Assembly (NCBI GenBank): GCA_964383715.1
Contig: CAYLHU010000024.1
Span: 1 to 7,268, forward strand
Direction: 5' to 3'
Origin: CAYLHU01 sp964383715
GTDB taxonomy: Bacteria; Patescibacteriota; Minisyncoccia; Minisyncoccales; CG1-02-41-26
Length of the DNA: 7,268 nucleotides
In this document: piece after piece, positions 1-5,433 of the stretch
Layout of the letters: each line of letters starts with the position of its first letter
How positions within the stretch are numbered: position 1 is the first letter of the stretch
Translations under genes and position numbers: made by a program
Notes under the pieces: generated by a model
What the model saw: the letters and a program-made list of their open reading frames with translations, nothing else
Databases searched by the model: none
What the model was told of the DNA's origin: nothing

Positions 1-2
1 TT

Positions 3-101
3 TTTTTAATTATTATTATTTCAATAGCGGTTATTTTGATAATTTCTTTTTCTTCTCCGAAAACAGAATTTATTTATCCTTTTTTACCGGCCGAGTATTA
101 A
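3..101 (+). CDS. C-terminal fragment of an unidentified membrane protein
   Basis: The frame beginning at base 3 is open from the window edge to a TAA at 99-101 and gives 32 residues. They begin with a strongly hydrophobic stretch (FLIIIISIAVILIISF) that would span a membrane, followed by a short polar tail ending in PAEY. The start lies outside the window, so the family cannot be named. A C-terminal membrane anchor, or the last helix of a multi-pass protein, fits best. It lies 27 nt before the pilin gene on the same strand, so the two may be co-transcribed and it could belong to a pilus or secretion locus; that is inference from position only. Low-complexity A/T sequence could also open a frame this short by chance. 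Confidence 0.45.
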   Translation, partial: FLIIIISIAVILIISFSSPKTEFIYPFLPAEY

Positions 102-128
102 GTAAAATGAAAAATAAAAAGTGAAAAA

Positions 129-692
129 ATGAAAAACTACAGAGAAAAATTAAAAAAGAAAATTTTTTTTCCAACAAAACAAAAAGGTTTTACTCTCTTA
201 GAACTGTTAGTCGTTATTGCCATTATTGGTTTATTGGCTTCGGTTGTTTTAGTTTCTTTTCCCAGTGCGATGAAGAAAGTTAGAGATGCTCAAAGGTTGC
301 AGGATGTTAGCCAGATTATCACCGCTTTGGAGGTCTATAAAGCCAATAACGGTAGTTATCCTCCTATTTCCTCGGATTCTTGTTGCGATGGTTGGGACCA
401 GGGTCCTTGCGATACAAATCCTTTTATAGAAGCATTGGTAACTAGCGATTCGGCGACCATAGTTCCGGTTGATCCCGCCGGCGGTTCGGGAACCGGATGT
501 TACGGCTATAATTATTATCGTTATTCCGCCAGTAGTTATGGTTGCGATAGCTCAAGGGGAGCATATTATGTTTTAGGGATTAGAAATATGGAATCTGGCG
601 GGTCCCCTTATCCTGATAGTCCAGGATGGAGTTGTTCCAGCAGAAATTGGCAAAATGAATTTGATTGGGTAACGGGAAGATTTGAAAAATAA
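129..692 (+). CDS. Type IV pilin-like / type II secretion pseudopilin (prepilin N-terminal methylation domain)
   Basis: The protein has 187 residues. A basic leader (residues 1-20) ends in KQKG, followed by FTLLELLVVIAIIGLLASVV. This is the prepilin peptidase site: cleavage after G20 leaves F21 at +1 and the conserved Glu at +5 (E25). The hydrophobic helix (about 21-44) anchors the precursor in the membrane and forms the filament core. The amphipathic continuation (RDAQRLQDVSQIITALEVYK) and the NNGSYP segment are typical of GspG-like and type IV pilins. The C-terminal globular domain is rich in Gly, Ser and Tyr and has six cysteines (85, 86, 94, 124, 139, 169), enough for three disulfides outside the cell. 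The likely role is a subunit of a surface filament used for attachment, DNA uptake or secretion; which one cannot be told. No assembly ATPase, platform protein or peptidase gene is visible. No Shine-Dalgarno precedes the ATG. Confidence 0.88.
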   Translation: MKNYREKLKKKIFFPTKQKGFTLLELLVVIAIIGLLASVVLVSFPSAMKKVRDAQRLQDVSQIITALEVYKANNGSYPPISSDSCCDGWDQGPCDTNPFIEALVTSDSATIVPVDPAGGSGTGCYGYNYYRYSASSYGCDSSRGAYYVLGIRNMESGGSPYPDSPGWSCSSRNWQNEFDWVTGRFEK

Positions 693-695
693 AGA

Positions 696-747
696 GTTTG
701 GTCTGAAAATTCGGGTTCGTAGAGTATAGGATTTTCAGCAACCAAAC
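696..747. repeat. Palindromic module 1 of the pilin-serS spacer
   Basis: Arms at 696-710 (gtttggtctgaaaat) and 731-747 pair as 7 bp plus 8 bp, interrupted by a 2-nt bulge at 739-740. The 20-nt loop contains CGGGTTCGT (712-720), which recurs in module 3. It starts 3 nt after the pilin stop codon. It has no T-tract on either side, so it is a poor intrinsic terminator. It could stabilise the 3' end of the pilin mRNA or be a copy of a dispersed palindromic repeat. Confidence 0.6.
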
Positions 748-751
748 CTTT

Positions 752-856
752 ACCCAGCACTTATTTCTATAAAAACACAAAACAGAAATTAACATTATCA
801 TTCAGAATTACAAAGTTAAAACCATTGTAATGTTTCCATAGAAATAAGTGCTGGGT
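752..856. repeat. Perfect 19-bp inverted repeat with nested inner hairpin (module 2)
   Basis: The arm at 752-770 (acccagcacttatttctat) is the exact reverse complement of 838-856. In RNA the pairing could gain a U·G at 751/857. After two mismatches a further 5 bp are possible (773-777 with 831-835). Competing with that extension is an inner stem, 791-797 (aacatta) with 828-834 (taatgtt). The 67-nt interior is AT-rich and has no open frame of note. There is no target-site duplication at the outer edges and no transposase. Possible identities are a structured serS leader, a small RNA, or a tiny non-autonomous inverted-repeat element. Confidence 0.75.
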
Positions 857-860
857 GTAA

Positions 861-908
861 GAACTCGTAAGCTCATTCACCCTTGCGGGTTCGTTCGCTA
901 ACGATTTC
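861..908. repeat. Palindromic module 3, abutting the serS start
   Basis: The outer arms 861-872 (gaactcgtaagc) and 897-908 (gctaacgatttc) pair at 10 of 12 positions. An inner stem at 879-882/887-890 (accc/gggt) closes a 4-nt loop. The module contains the octamer AACTCGTA (862-869) and the 9-mer CGGGTTCGT (886-894) shared with module 1. It ends 4 nt before the serS ATG, so if it folds in the mRNA it could affect ribosome access. The compact GC-richer palindrome is REP-like in form. Confidence 0.55.
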
Positions 909-912
909 TAAT

Positions 913-2193
913 ATGTTAGATATTAATTTTATTCGTCAGAACCCTGAAAAAGTCAAAAAGGGTTGTTTAAAAAAACAAGTTGATATTGATATTAATCGTC
1001 TTTTGGAATTGGACGAAAAGAGAATAGGAGAACTAAAAAAAATAGAAGCATTGAGAGCGGAGCAAAACAAGATTAGTCGTCAAAGTGGAGGAGAAAAGGG
1101 GATAGATGAATCCATAAAGAGGGCCAAGGCCTTGAAGGAAAAAATAAAAGAGGAGGAAGAAAGATTTAAAACAACAAAAGGGGATTTTGATGAATTAATG
1201 TTTAAAATCCCCAATTTGCCTTTTGACGATGTCCCCGAAGGGAAAGACGAAAGAGGAAATATAGTGGTCAAAAAAAATGACCGAGTTCCTAATTTTAAAT
1301 TCCCGGTGAGAAATCATTTAGAGATAGGAGAAGAGCTGGATTTGATAGATGTTAAAAGAGCAGCTAAGGTCTCGGGTACCCGATTTGGCTATTTGAAAAA
1401 CGAAGCGGTATTGTTAGAGTTTGCTCTAATAAGCTTTGCTTTTGATAATTTAGTCAAAGAAGGATTTATCCCTATTATCCCGCCGGTTTTAATGAAACCA
1501 AAAATGCTTAAAGCAATGGGTTATCTTGACACTAAGCAAGACAGGGAAGAAAGATATTTTTTGGAAAAAGACGATTTATTTTTAGCTGGGACATCTGAAC
1601 AACCCATAGGAGCGATGCACCAAGGAGAAATTTTAGAAGAAAAGGACTTACCCAAAAGATACATTGGATTTTCAAGTTGTTTTAGGGAGGAGGCGGGTTC
1701 TTATGGTAAGGATACTAAAGGGATATTAAGAGTTCATCAATTTGACAAAGTAGAAATGTTCAGTTTTTGCCATCCCGAAAAATCAAAAGAAGAACATAAG
1801 TTTCTTGTCTCTTTGGAAGAAAAATTAATCAAAGAATTAAAACTGCCCTATCAATTAGTTCATTTGTGCGGAGGCGATAGCTCTCGGGTCTCGGCTTCAA
1901 CTTTTGATATTGAGGTCTGGATGCCCGGTCAGAATAAATACCGGGAAACCAATTCTTGTTCTAATTGTACCGATTTTCAATCTCGGAGATTAAATATTCG
2001 TTATCAGGACAGCAAGACCAATAATTTAGAGTTTGTCCACACATTGAACGGAACAGTTTTTGCCATTGGTCGAATACTTATTGCTATTATAGAAAATTAT
2101 CAGACCGCGGATGGGAGAATAGAAATACCAGATGTTTTGACAAAATATCTAAACTCAAAAACAATTCCCTTTATCCCAAGAAAGAAGAACTAA
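913..2193 (+). CDS. serS: Seryl-tRNA synthetase (SerRS)
   Basis: This cytoplasmic class II synthetase charges tRNA-Ser with serine via seryl-adenylate. The ATG at 913 is chosen because MLDINFIRQNPEKVKKG is the usual SerRS N-terminus. The TTG at 883 would add ten residues (MRVRSLTISN) encoded by the palindromic module. The resulting 426 residues are a normal length. Residues about 30-105 are a Lys/Glu-rich helical hairpin, the arm that grips the long variable arm of tRNA-Ser. The catalytic core follows: TSEQP at 227-231 (serine/ATP pocket, the usual TxE), motif 2 FREEAGSYG from F257 with the downstream RVHQFDKVE strand, and motif 3 LNGTVFAIGRILIAIIENYQ with its arginine at R387. The SNCTDFQSRR segment before motif 3 is also typical. 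No T-box consensus lies upstream. No Shine-Dalgarno is evident. femX starts 5 nt after the stop, so the two are very probably co-transcribed. Confidence 0.97.
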   Translation: MLDINFIRQNPEKVKKGCLKKQVDIDINRLLELDEKRIGELKKIEALRAEQNKISRQSGGEKGIDESIKRAKALKEKIKEEEERFKTTKGDFDELMFKIPNLPFDDVPEGKDERGNIVVKKNDRVPNFKFPVRNHLEIGEELDLIDVKRAAKVSGTRFGYLKNEAVLLEFALISFAFDNLVKEGFIPIIPPVLMKPKMLKAMGYLDTKQDREERYFLEKDDLFLAGTSEQPIGAMHQGEILEEKDLPKRYIGFSSCFREEAGSYGKDTKGILRVHQFDKVEMFSFCHPEKSKEEHKFLVSLEEKLIKELKLPYQLVHLCGGDSSRVSASTFDIEVWMPGQNKYRETNSCSNCTDFQSRRLNIRYQDSKTNNLEFVHTLNGTVFAIGRILIAIIENYQTADGRIEIPDVLTKYLNSKTIPFIPRKKN

Positions 2194-2198
2194 ATATT

Positions 2199-3185
2199 AT
2201 GTTAAAGATAAAAGAAAATATTCCTAAGGAATTATGGAATAGTTTTTTAATCTCAAATGGCGGAAGGTTTCTTCAGTCCTACGAATGGGGAGAGTTTCAA
2301 AGTTCACTTGGGAAAAAAATTTGGCGATTGGTAATTTTTCAAGACAGCTCAATTATGGCCTCTGCCCAGTTTATAAAAGACCCTTTTTCTTTTGGGGGAA
2401 GGTCTTTTTTTTATATTCCTTTTGGTCCAACTTTTAGGAAAAATATCAATGAAGAAATAAAAAAAGAATCCCTCAACTTGATTTTAGAAAGAATTAAAGA
2501 ACTAAATCAAAAAGAAAAAACGATTTTTTTAAGAATTGAACCGTTCTCCGATTTCCCTAAAAATTTCGCTTACAAAATCTCATCTAAAAGAGTTCAACCC
2601 CAAAAGACCTTAATTTTGGATTTGGAGAAAGAAGAAGAAAAAATTCTAAAAAATTTTACTTACCGGGTTAGATATAATATAAGATTAGCCGAAAAAAGGG
2701 GAGTAAAAATTGAAATTAAAAATAAATATCTTCCGGATTTTTATAATTTGATGGAAAAAACCGCCAAGAGAGACGAATTTTGTTCTTTTAAGGAAAGGCG
2801 TTATCAAAAATTATTTGATTTCAGTAGTTCCGATTTAAAAGTTAAATTGCTCCTTGCTTATTATAAGGAAAAAATAATCGCGGCTAATATCTTATTCTTT
2901 TTTAATTCAAGGGTAACTTGTCTGCACGGAGCTTCGGATTGGGAATATCGCTCCTTGAAAGCGGTCGCTTTGCTCCAATGGGAGGCGATGAAAATGGCGA
3001 AAAGAGAAGGATACCGGGAATATGATTTTTGGGGGGTTGACGAAAAAAAATGGCCGGGTCTAACATTTTTTAAAAAAAGTTTCGGAGGGAAAGAAGTTAA
3101 ATATCCCAAAGGGATAGAAATAGTTTTCAGCAGAACTTGGTATTTCTTATATAGGATTTTTAGAAAAATAAGAAAATTATTTTGA
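2199..3185 (+). CDS. FemABX-family peptidoglycan bridge aminoacyltransferase (lipid II:amino acid ligase)
   Basis: The protein has 328 residues. Family members transfer amino acids from aminoacyl-tRNA to the stem peptide of lipid II or its precursors, acting at the cytoplasmic face of the membrane. Visible hallmarks are RFLQSYEWGEFQ (residues 23-34), a start typical of this group, and a TLILDLEKEEEKIL strand-helix. RVRYNIRLAEKRGV (156-169) belongs to the GNAT-like core, and the C-terminal DFWGVDEKKWPGLTFFKKSFGG signature has W278-G-V-D281 and K292-K293. There is no inserted long coiled-coil arm of the staphylococcal FemA type, so it is more like the shorter FemX. The donor amino acid cannot be read from sequence. 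The gene follows serS by 5 nt and precedes a MurF-like ligase, which supports a cell-wall role and makes Ser-tRNA a possible donor (inference). It stops at TGA. The very basic C-terminus (RIFRKIRKLF) may contact membrane or tRNA. Confidence 0.9.
   Translation: MLKIKENIPKELWNSFLISNGGRFLQSYEWGEFQSSLGKKIWRLVIFQDSSIMASAQFIKDPFSFGGRSFFYIPFGPTFRKNINEEIKKESLNLILERIKELNQKEKTIFLRIEPFSDFPKNFAYKISSKRVQPQKTLILDLEKEEEKILKNFTYRVRYNIRLAEKRGVKIEIKNKYLPDFYNLMEKTAKRDEFCSFKERRYQKLFDFSSSDLKVKLLLAYYKEKIIAANILFFFNSRVTCLHGASDWEYRSLKAVALLQWEAMKMAKREGYREYDFWGVDEKKWPGLTFFKKSFGGKEVKYPKGIEIVFSRTWYFLYRIFRKIRKLF
2376..2412 (+). other. Terminator-like hairpin and T-tract inside femX
   Basis: Arms 2376-2382 (aaagacc) and 2401-2407 (ggtcttt) pair over 7 bp around an 18-nt loop, and the 3' arm runs into eight consecutive T residues (2405-2412). 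The shape resembles a rho-independent terminator, but the same bases encode the ordinary family segment KDPFSFGGRSFF. Chance from codon choice is likely. Confidence 0.3.
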
Positions 3186-3198
3186 TTTACTTTTTTTA

Positions 3199-3213
3199 CT
3201 CCTTGGTAGGAGG
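3199..3213 (+). other. Isolated AGGAGG in a small hairpin
   Basis: A perfect AGGAGG lies at 3208-3213 in the femX-murF gap, but the nearest sensible ATG (3246) is 32 nt further on, too far for normal Shine-Dalgarno use. The frame of murF is closed upstream by a TAA at 3216-3218, and no ATG, GTG or TTG lies between that stop and 3246. The motif is partly paired in the hairpin ctcct-tggt-aggag (3199-3212). No function is assigned. Confidence 0.4.
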
Positions 3214-3245
3214 AATAATTCATAAGTTTACGAATATCAATATAT

Positions 3246-4574
3246 ATGGCGAAAAAAAACATTGAAAAAATTTTAAAAATATTAGCCCGAGCAGTTTTAA
3301 AAAAACAGGTTCCTCAAATTGTCAGTATTACTGGAAGCATTGGGAAAACATCAACCAAAGAGGCAATCTATTTTGTTTTGAGAAAAAAGTTCAGAGTCAG
3401 GCGAAATACCAAAAATTACAATAATGAAATAGGAGTCCCTTTAACGATTTTAGGGGAGGTTTCGCCGGGAAAATCAATTTTGGGCTGGCTCAAAGTTTTT
3501 TTAAAATTTTTTAATTTAATTATATTTAAGAAAAAAAATTATCCCGGGATATTGATTTTAGAAACAGCGGCCGATAAACCGGGCGACTTGAAATATCTAA
3601 TGGAAATTTTTCCCTCTGGGCTATTAAGAGTCGCTGTTTTAACAGCTGTTGCTCCAGTCCATTTACAAGGTTTTGCTTCACAAAAGCGAGTCAAGATGAA
3701 ATCGAAGATTTCATCGCGAATAGAGTTTTTCGGGGGGCTGGATAATATCTTTAAAGAAAAAATTATCCCTTTTTCTTTCTTGAAAAAAGATGGTTTCGCC
3801 ATTGTCAATAAAGATAATTGTGATTTTGAAAAGATGAATTTGGCTTCAAGATTTATCACTTATGGGATAGAAAAAGATTCTGACTTAATGGCTCGGGATA
3901 TTAAGGTTGACCGGCAAGGGTTAAGATTTGATTTCACTTATCAAGAAAGACATTTCCATTTTTCATTAAAGGGAGGAACTTCTTCCCATCAGATATATTC
4001 TCTCTTGGCGGCTGTTTCGGTTGGACTTTGCTATGGTATGGGGATAGAACAAGCATCTTTGGGTTTGAGGGATTATGAAGTTTTAGCTGGCAGAATGCAC
4101 CAGTTGAAAGGGCTTAATAATTCAATAATTATTGACGATACTTATAATTCTTCTCCCCAAGCAGTTAAAAAAGGTCTAAGGTCCTTAGCCGATTTGCCCT
4201 TTGGGGAAAGAAAGATAGCTGTCTTGGGAGCAATGTTAGAGTTGGGGGAAGAGAGCGATAATTTCCATCGATTAGTTGGGGGATTGGCAGCTAAGGAAAA
4301 AGAGATTGATTATTTAATAACCTTAGGGGATAAAGGAAAAATTATTTCCGAAGGGGCGCTTGGAGGGAATATGTCTCGAGAAAAAGTTTTCAATTTTGAA
4401 ACATTGAAAGAAATCTCGGATTTTTTAAAGGGATTTATTCAAAAAGACGATGTTCTACTGGTTAAGGGTTCACAGGGGACAAGAATGGAGAAAATTGTTC
4501 AAGAAATAATACTGGAACCAGAAAAGGCCAAAGACCTTTTAGTTCGCCAAGGAGAAGAATGGCAGGATAAATAA
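3246..4574 (+). CDS. murF: MurF-like Mur ligase (UDP-MurNAc-tripeptide:D-Ala-D-Ala ligase), N-terminal domain missing
   Basis: MurF adds D-Ala-D-Ala to the UDP-MurNAc-tripeptide in the cytoplasm, the last soluble precursor step of peptidoglycan synthesis. The 442 residues show the Mur ligase order. The P-loop TGSIGKTSTKEA starts at T29. An ETAADKPGDLKYL segment carries E106, where the family has its metal/ATP-binding Glu. APVHLQGFAS includes H139, followed by KMKSKI, where K152 is the probable carbamylated lysine. Next come AGRMHQLKG and IDDTYNSSPQAV (D297-D298-Y300-N301), the adenine-site signature, and then VLGAMLELGEESDNFH. These last motifs point to MurF rather than MurC, D or E. The P-loop begins about 70-80 residues earlier than in typical MurF, so the UDP-binding domain 1 is absent, and the 60 nt before the ATG cannot encode it. 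It lies between femX and ftsQ, in an envelope gene block. A MurF-related ligase with a different acceptor is possible. Confidence 0.86.
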   Translation: MAKKNIEKILKILARAVLKKQVPQIVSITGSIGKTSTKEAIYFVLRKKFRVRRNTKNYNNEIGVPLTILGEVSPGKSILGWLKVFLKFFNLIIFKKKNYPGILILETAADKPGDLKYLMEIFPSGLLRVAVLTAVAPVHLQGFASQKRVKMKSKISSRIEFFGGLDNIFKEKIIPFSFLKKDGFAIVNKDNCDFEKMNLASRFITYGIEKDSDLMARDIKVDRQGLRFDFTYQERHFHFSLKGGTSSHQIYSLLAAVSVGLCYGMGIEQASLGLRDYEVLAGRMHQLKGLNNSIIIDDTYNSSPQAVKKGLRSLADLPFGERKIAVLGAMLELGEESDNFHRLVGGLAAKEKEIDYLITLGDKGKIISEGALGGNMSREKVFNFETLKEISDFLKGFIQKDDVLLVKGSQGTRMEKIVQEIILEPEKAKDLLVRQGEEWQDK

Positions 4575-4601
4575 GTGGAAAAGTGCAAAAGTGTAAAAGT
4601 G
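4571..4601 (+). repeat. Octamer direct repeats (G/C/T)AAAAGTG
   Basis: Three perfect-period 8-nt units lie at 4578-4585, 4586-4593 and 4594-4601, differing only in the first base. A degenerate fourth unit (ataagtg, 4571-4577) covers the murF stop codon TAA at 4572-4574. The array follows directly on the gene. It may be replication slippage or an intergenic repeat family. Confidence 0.6.
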
Positions 4602-4612
4602 TACAGGCGATG

Positions 4613-4654
4613 AACACTTCGTGTTAATCTTGACTCGTTTTTACTTCGTAAAAA
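4613..4654 (+). other. Two adjacent hairpins with identical ACTTCGT apex
   Basis: Hairpin 1 pairs 4613-4617 (aacac) with 4621-4625 (gtgtt). Hairpin 2 pairs 4638-4644 (tttttac) with 4648-4654 (gtaaaaa). Both close on C-G around a TTC triloop, so the apex ACTTCGT is identical. ACTCGT lies on both sides of hairpin 2 (4633-4638 and 4655-4660). Neither has a proper T-tract, so these are poor terminators. They sit 24 nt before the ftsQ ATG and could affect its translation or protect the murF mRNA 3' end. Confidence 0.45.
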
Positions 4655-4677
4655 ACTCGTAGATAATAATTTGTGCT

Positions 4678-5433
4678 ATGGGTCGATATAAACCCAAAAG
4701 AAAATATAAGACAAAGAAAAAATCTCTTTTGAAGAGGCGTCTTTTTTGGGATATTATTTTAGTTTTTATTTTAATTTCCTCAATTGCTTATTTTTTATTT
4801 TTTTCTCAACTTTTCAAGATTGAAAAAATAGAAGTTAATGTCCAAGAGGAAGCCCTGAAAAACAAAATCCAAGTTTTAGTAGAAAATAAAAAGGGCTCCA
4901 ATTTTTTCTTATTTAAAGCCCGAGAAATGGAAGATAATCTTTTGAGCGAATATCCGGAAATTGAGTGGTTGAAAATTAAAAAAGTTTTTCCGGACAACTT
5001 TGTTCTGAACCTGAAAAAGAGAGAAGCCGTGAATATTTTTTGTTTTAGCGGGCAAGAGGCAGAAAATAGTTGTTCTTTAATTGACAAGCAAGGAATTCTT
5101 TTTCCCGGGTTCTTTTCCGAAGACCTCACTATGATTTTTGGGTTGGAAAAACCTTCTTCCGAAACGATGTCTAATATCCTAAAAATTGAAAAGACCTTTA
5201 ATGAACAATTGGGAATTGAAATTGAAAAATTTATTTTAGACGACAACAAAAAGATAATTTTAAGTATGGTCGAAGAATGGGAAGTTTATTTTGATTTATC
5301 GGGAGATGTAGATTTGGCTTTGACTAAAATTAAACTACTTTTAGAAAAAGAAATTTTTCCGGAGGAAAGAAAAAATCTTAAATATATTGATTTAAGATTT
5401 CCCAAGGCATACTATAAGTGGGCGGACGATTAA
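4678..5433 (+). CDS. ftsQ: Cell division protein FtsQ/DivIB
   Basis: The bitopic division protein FtsQ/DivIB connects early and late divisome parts and partners FtsB/FtsL. The 251 residues fit. A highly basic cytoplasmic tail (residues 1-21, RYKPKRKYKTKKK) is followed by one membrane helix at about 26-42 (IILVFILISSIAYFLFF), giving N-in, C-out topology. A POTRA domain starts at about 46 (LFKIEKIEVN) and contains the characteristic YPEIEWLKIKKVFPDNFVLN run (P105, D106), then KKREAV at 113-118. The rest is the FtsQ beta domain (SLIDKQGILFP), ending in YIDLRFPKAYYKW, a typical FtsQ tail. The gene follows murF by 103 nt, in keeping with the usual division/cell-wall neighbourhood, although no murC/murB, ftsA or ftsZ is in the window. 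No Shine-Dalgarno precedes the ATG (attttgtgctATG-type context). The TAA overlaps the convergent corA stop. Confidence 0.92.
   Translation: MGRYKPKRKYKTKKKSLLKRRLFWDIILVFILISSIAYFLFFSQLFKIEKIEVNVQEEALKNKIQVLVENKKGSNFFLFKAREMEDNLLSEYPEIEWLKIKKVFPDNFVLNLKKREAVNIFCFSGQEAENSCSLIDKQGILFPGFFSEDLTMIFGLEKPSSETMSNILKIEKTFNEQLGIEIEKFILDDNKKIILSMVEEWEVYFDLSGDVDLALTKIKLLLEKEIFPEERKNLKYIDLRFPKAYYKWADD

Noticed and set aside
107..124. Tiny leader ORF (ATG AAA AAT AAA AAG TGA) before the pilin gene
   Set aside because: Five codons of near-homopolymer A sequence is expected by chance, and there is no ribosome binding site or attenuator structure.
580..801. Minus-strand open frame of 73 codons over the pilin end and spacer
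   Set aside because: It overlaps the pilin 3' end and the palindromes, has no family resemblance and no start signal.
752..856. Insertion sequence bounded by terminal inverted repeats
   Set aside because: The interior is only 67 nt, has no transposase frame, and the outer flanks show no target-site duplication. Kept as an inverted repeat only.
880..900. tRNA T-arm (gggttcg) suggesting a tRNA gene
   Set aside because: No acceptor stem, anticodon arm or CCA-proximal pairing can be built around it. The motif belongs to palindromic module 3.
883..912. TTG start for serS giving ten extra residues
   Set aside because: The extra residues MRVRSLTISN come from the palindromic module, whereas MLDINFIRQNPEKV from the ATG at 913 is the normal SerRS N-terminus.
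696..912. T-box riboswitch upstream of serS
   Set aside because: There is no T-box consensus (AGGGTGGNACCGCG-like), no terminator with a T-tract and no matching antiterminator, despite strong structure before a synthetase gene.
2861..3262. Minus-strand open frame of 133 codons across femX and the spacer
   Set aside because: It is a shadow of the well-supported femX reading frame, with no recognisable protein features.
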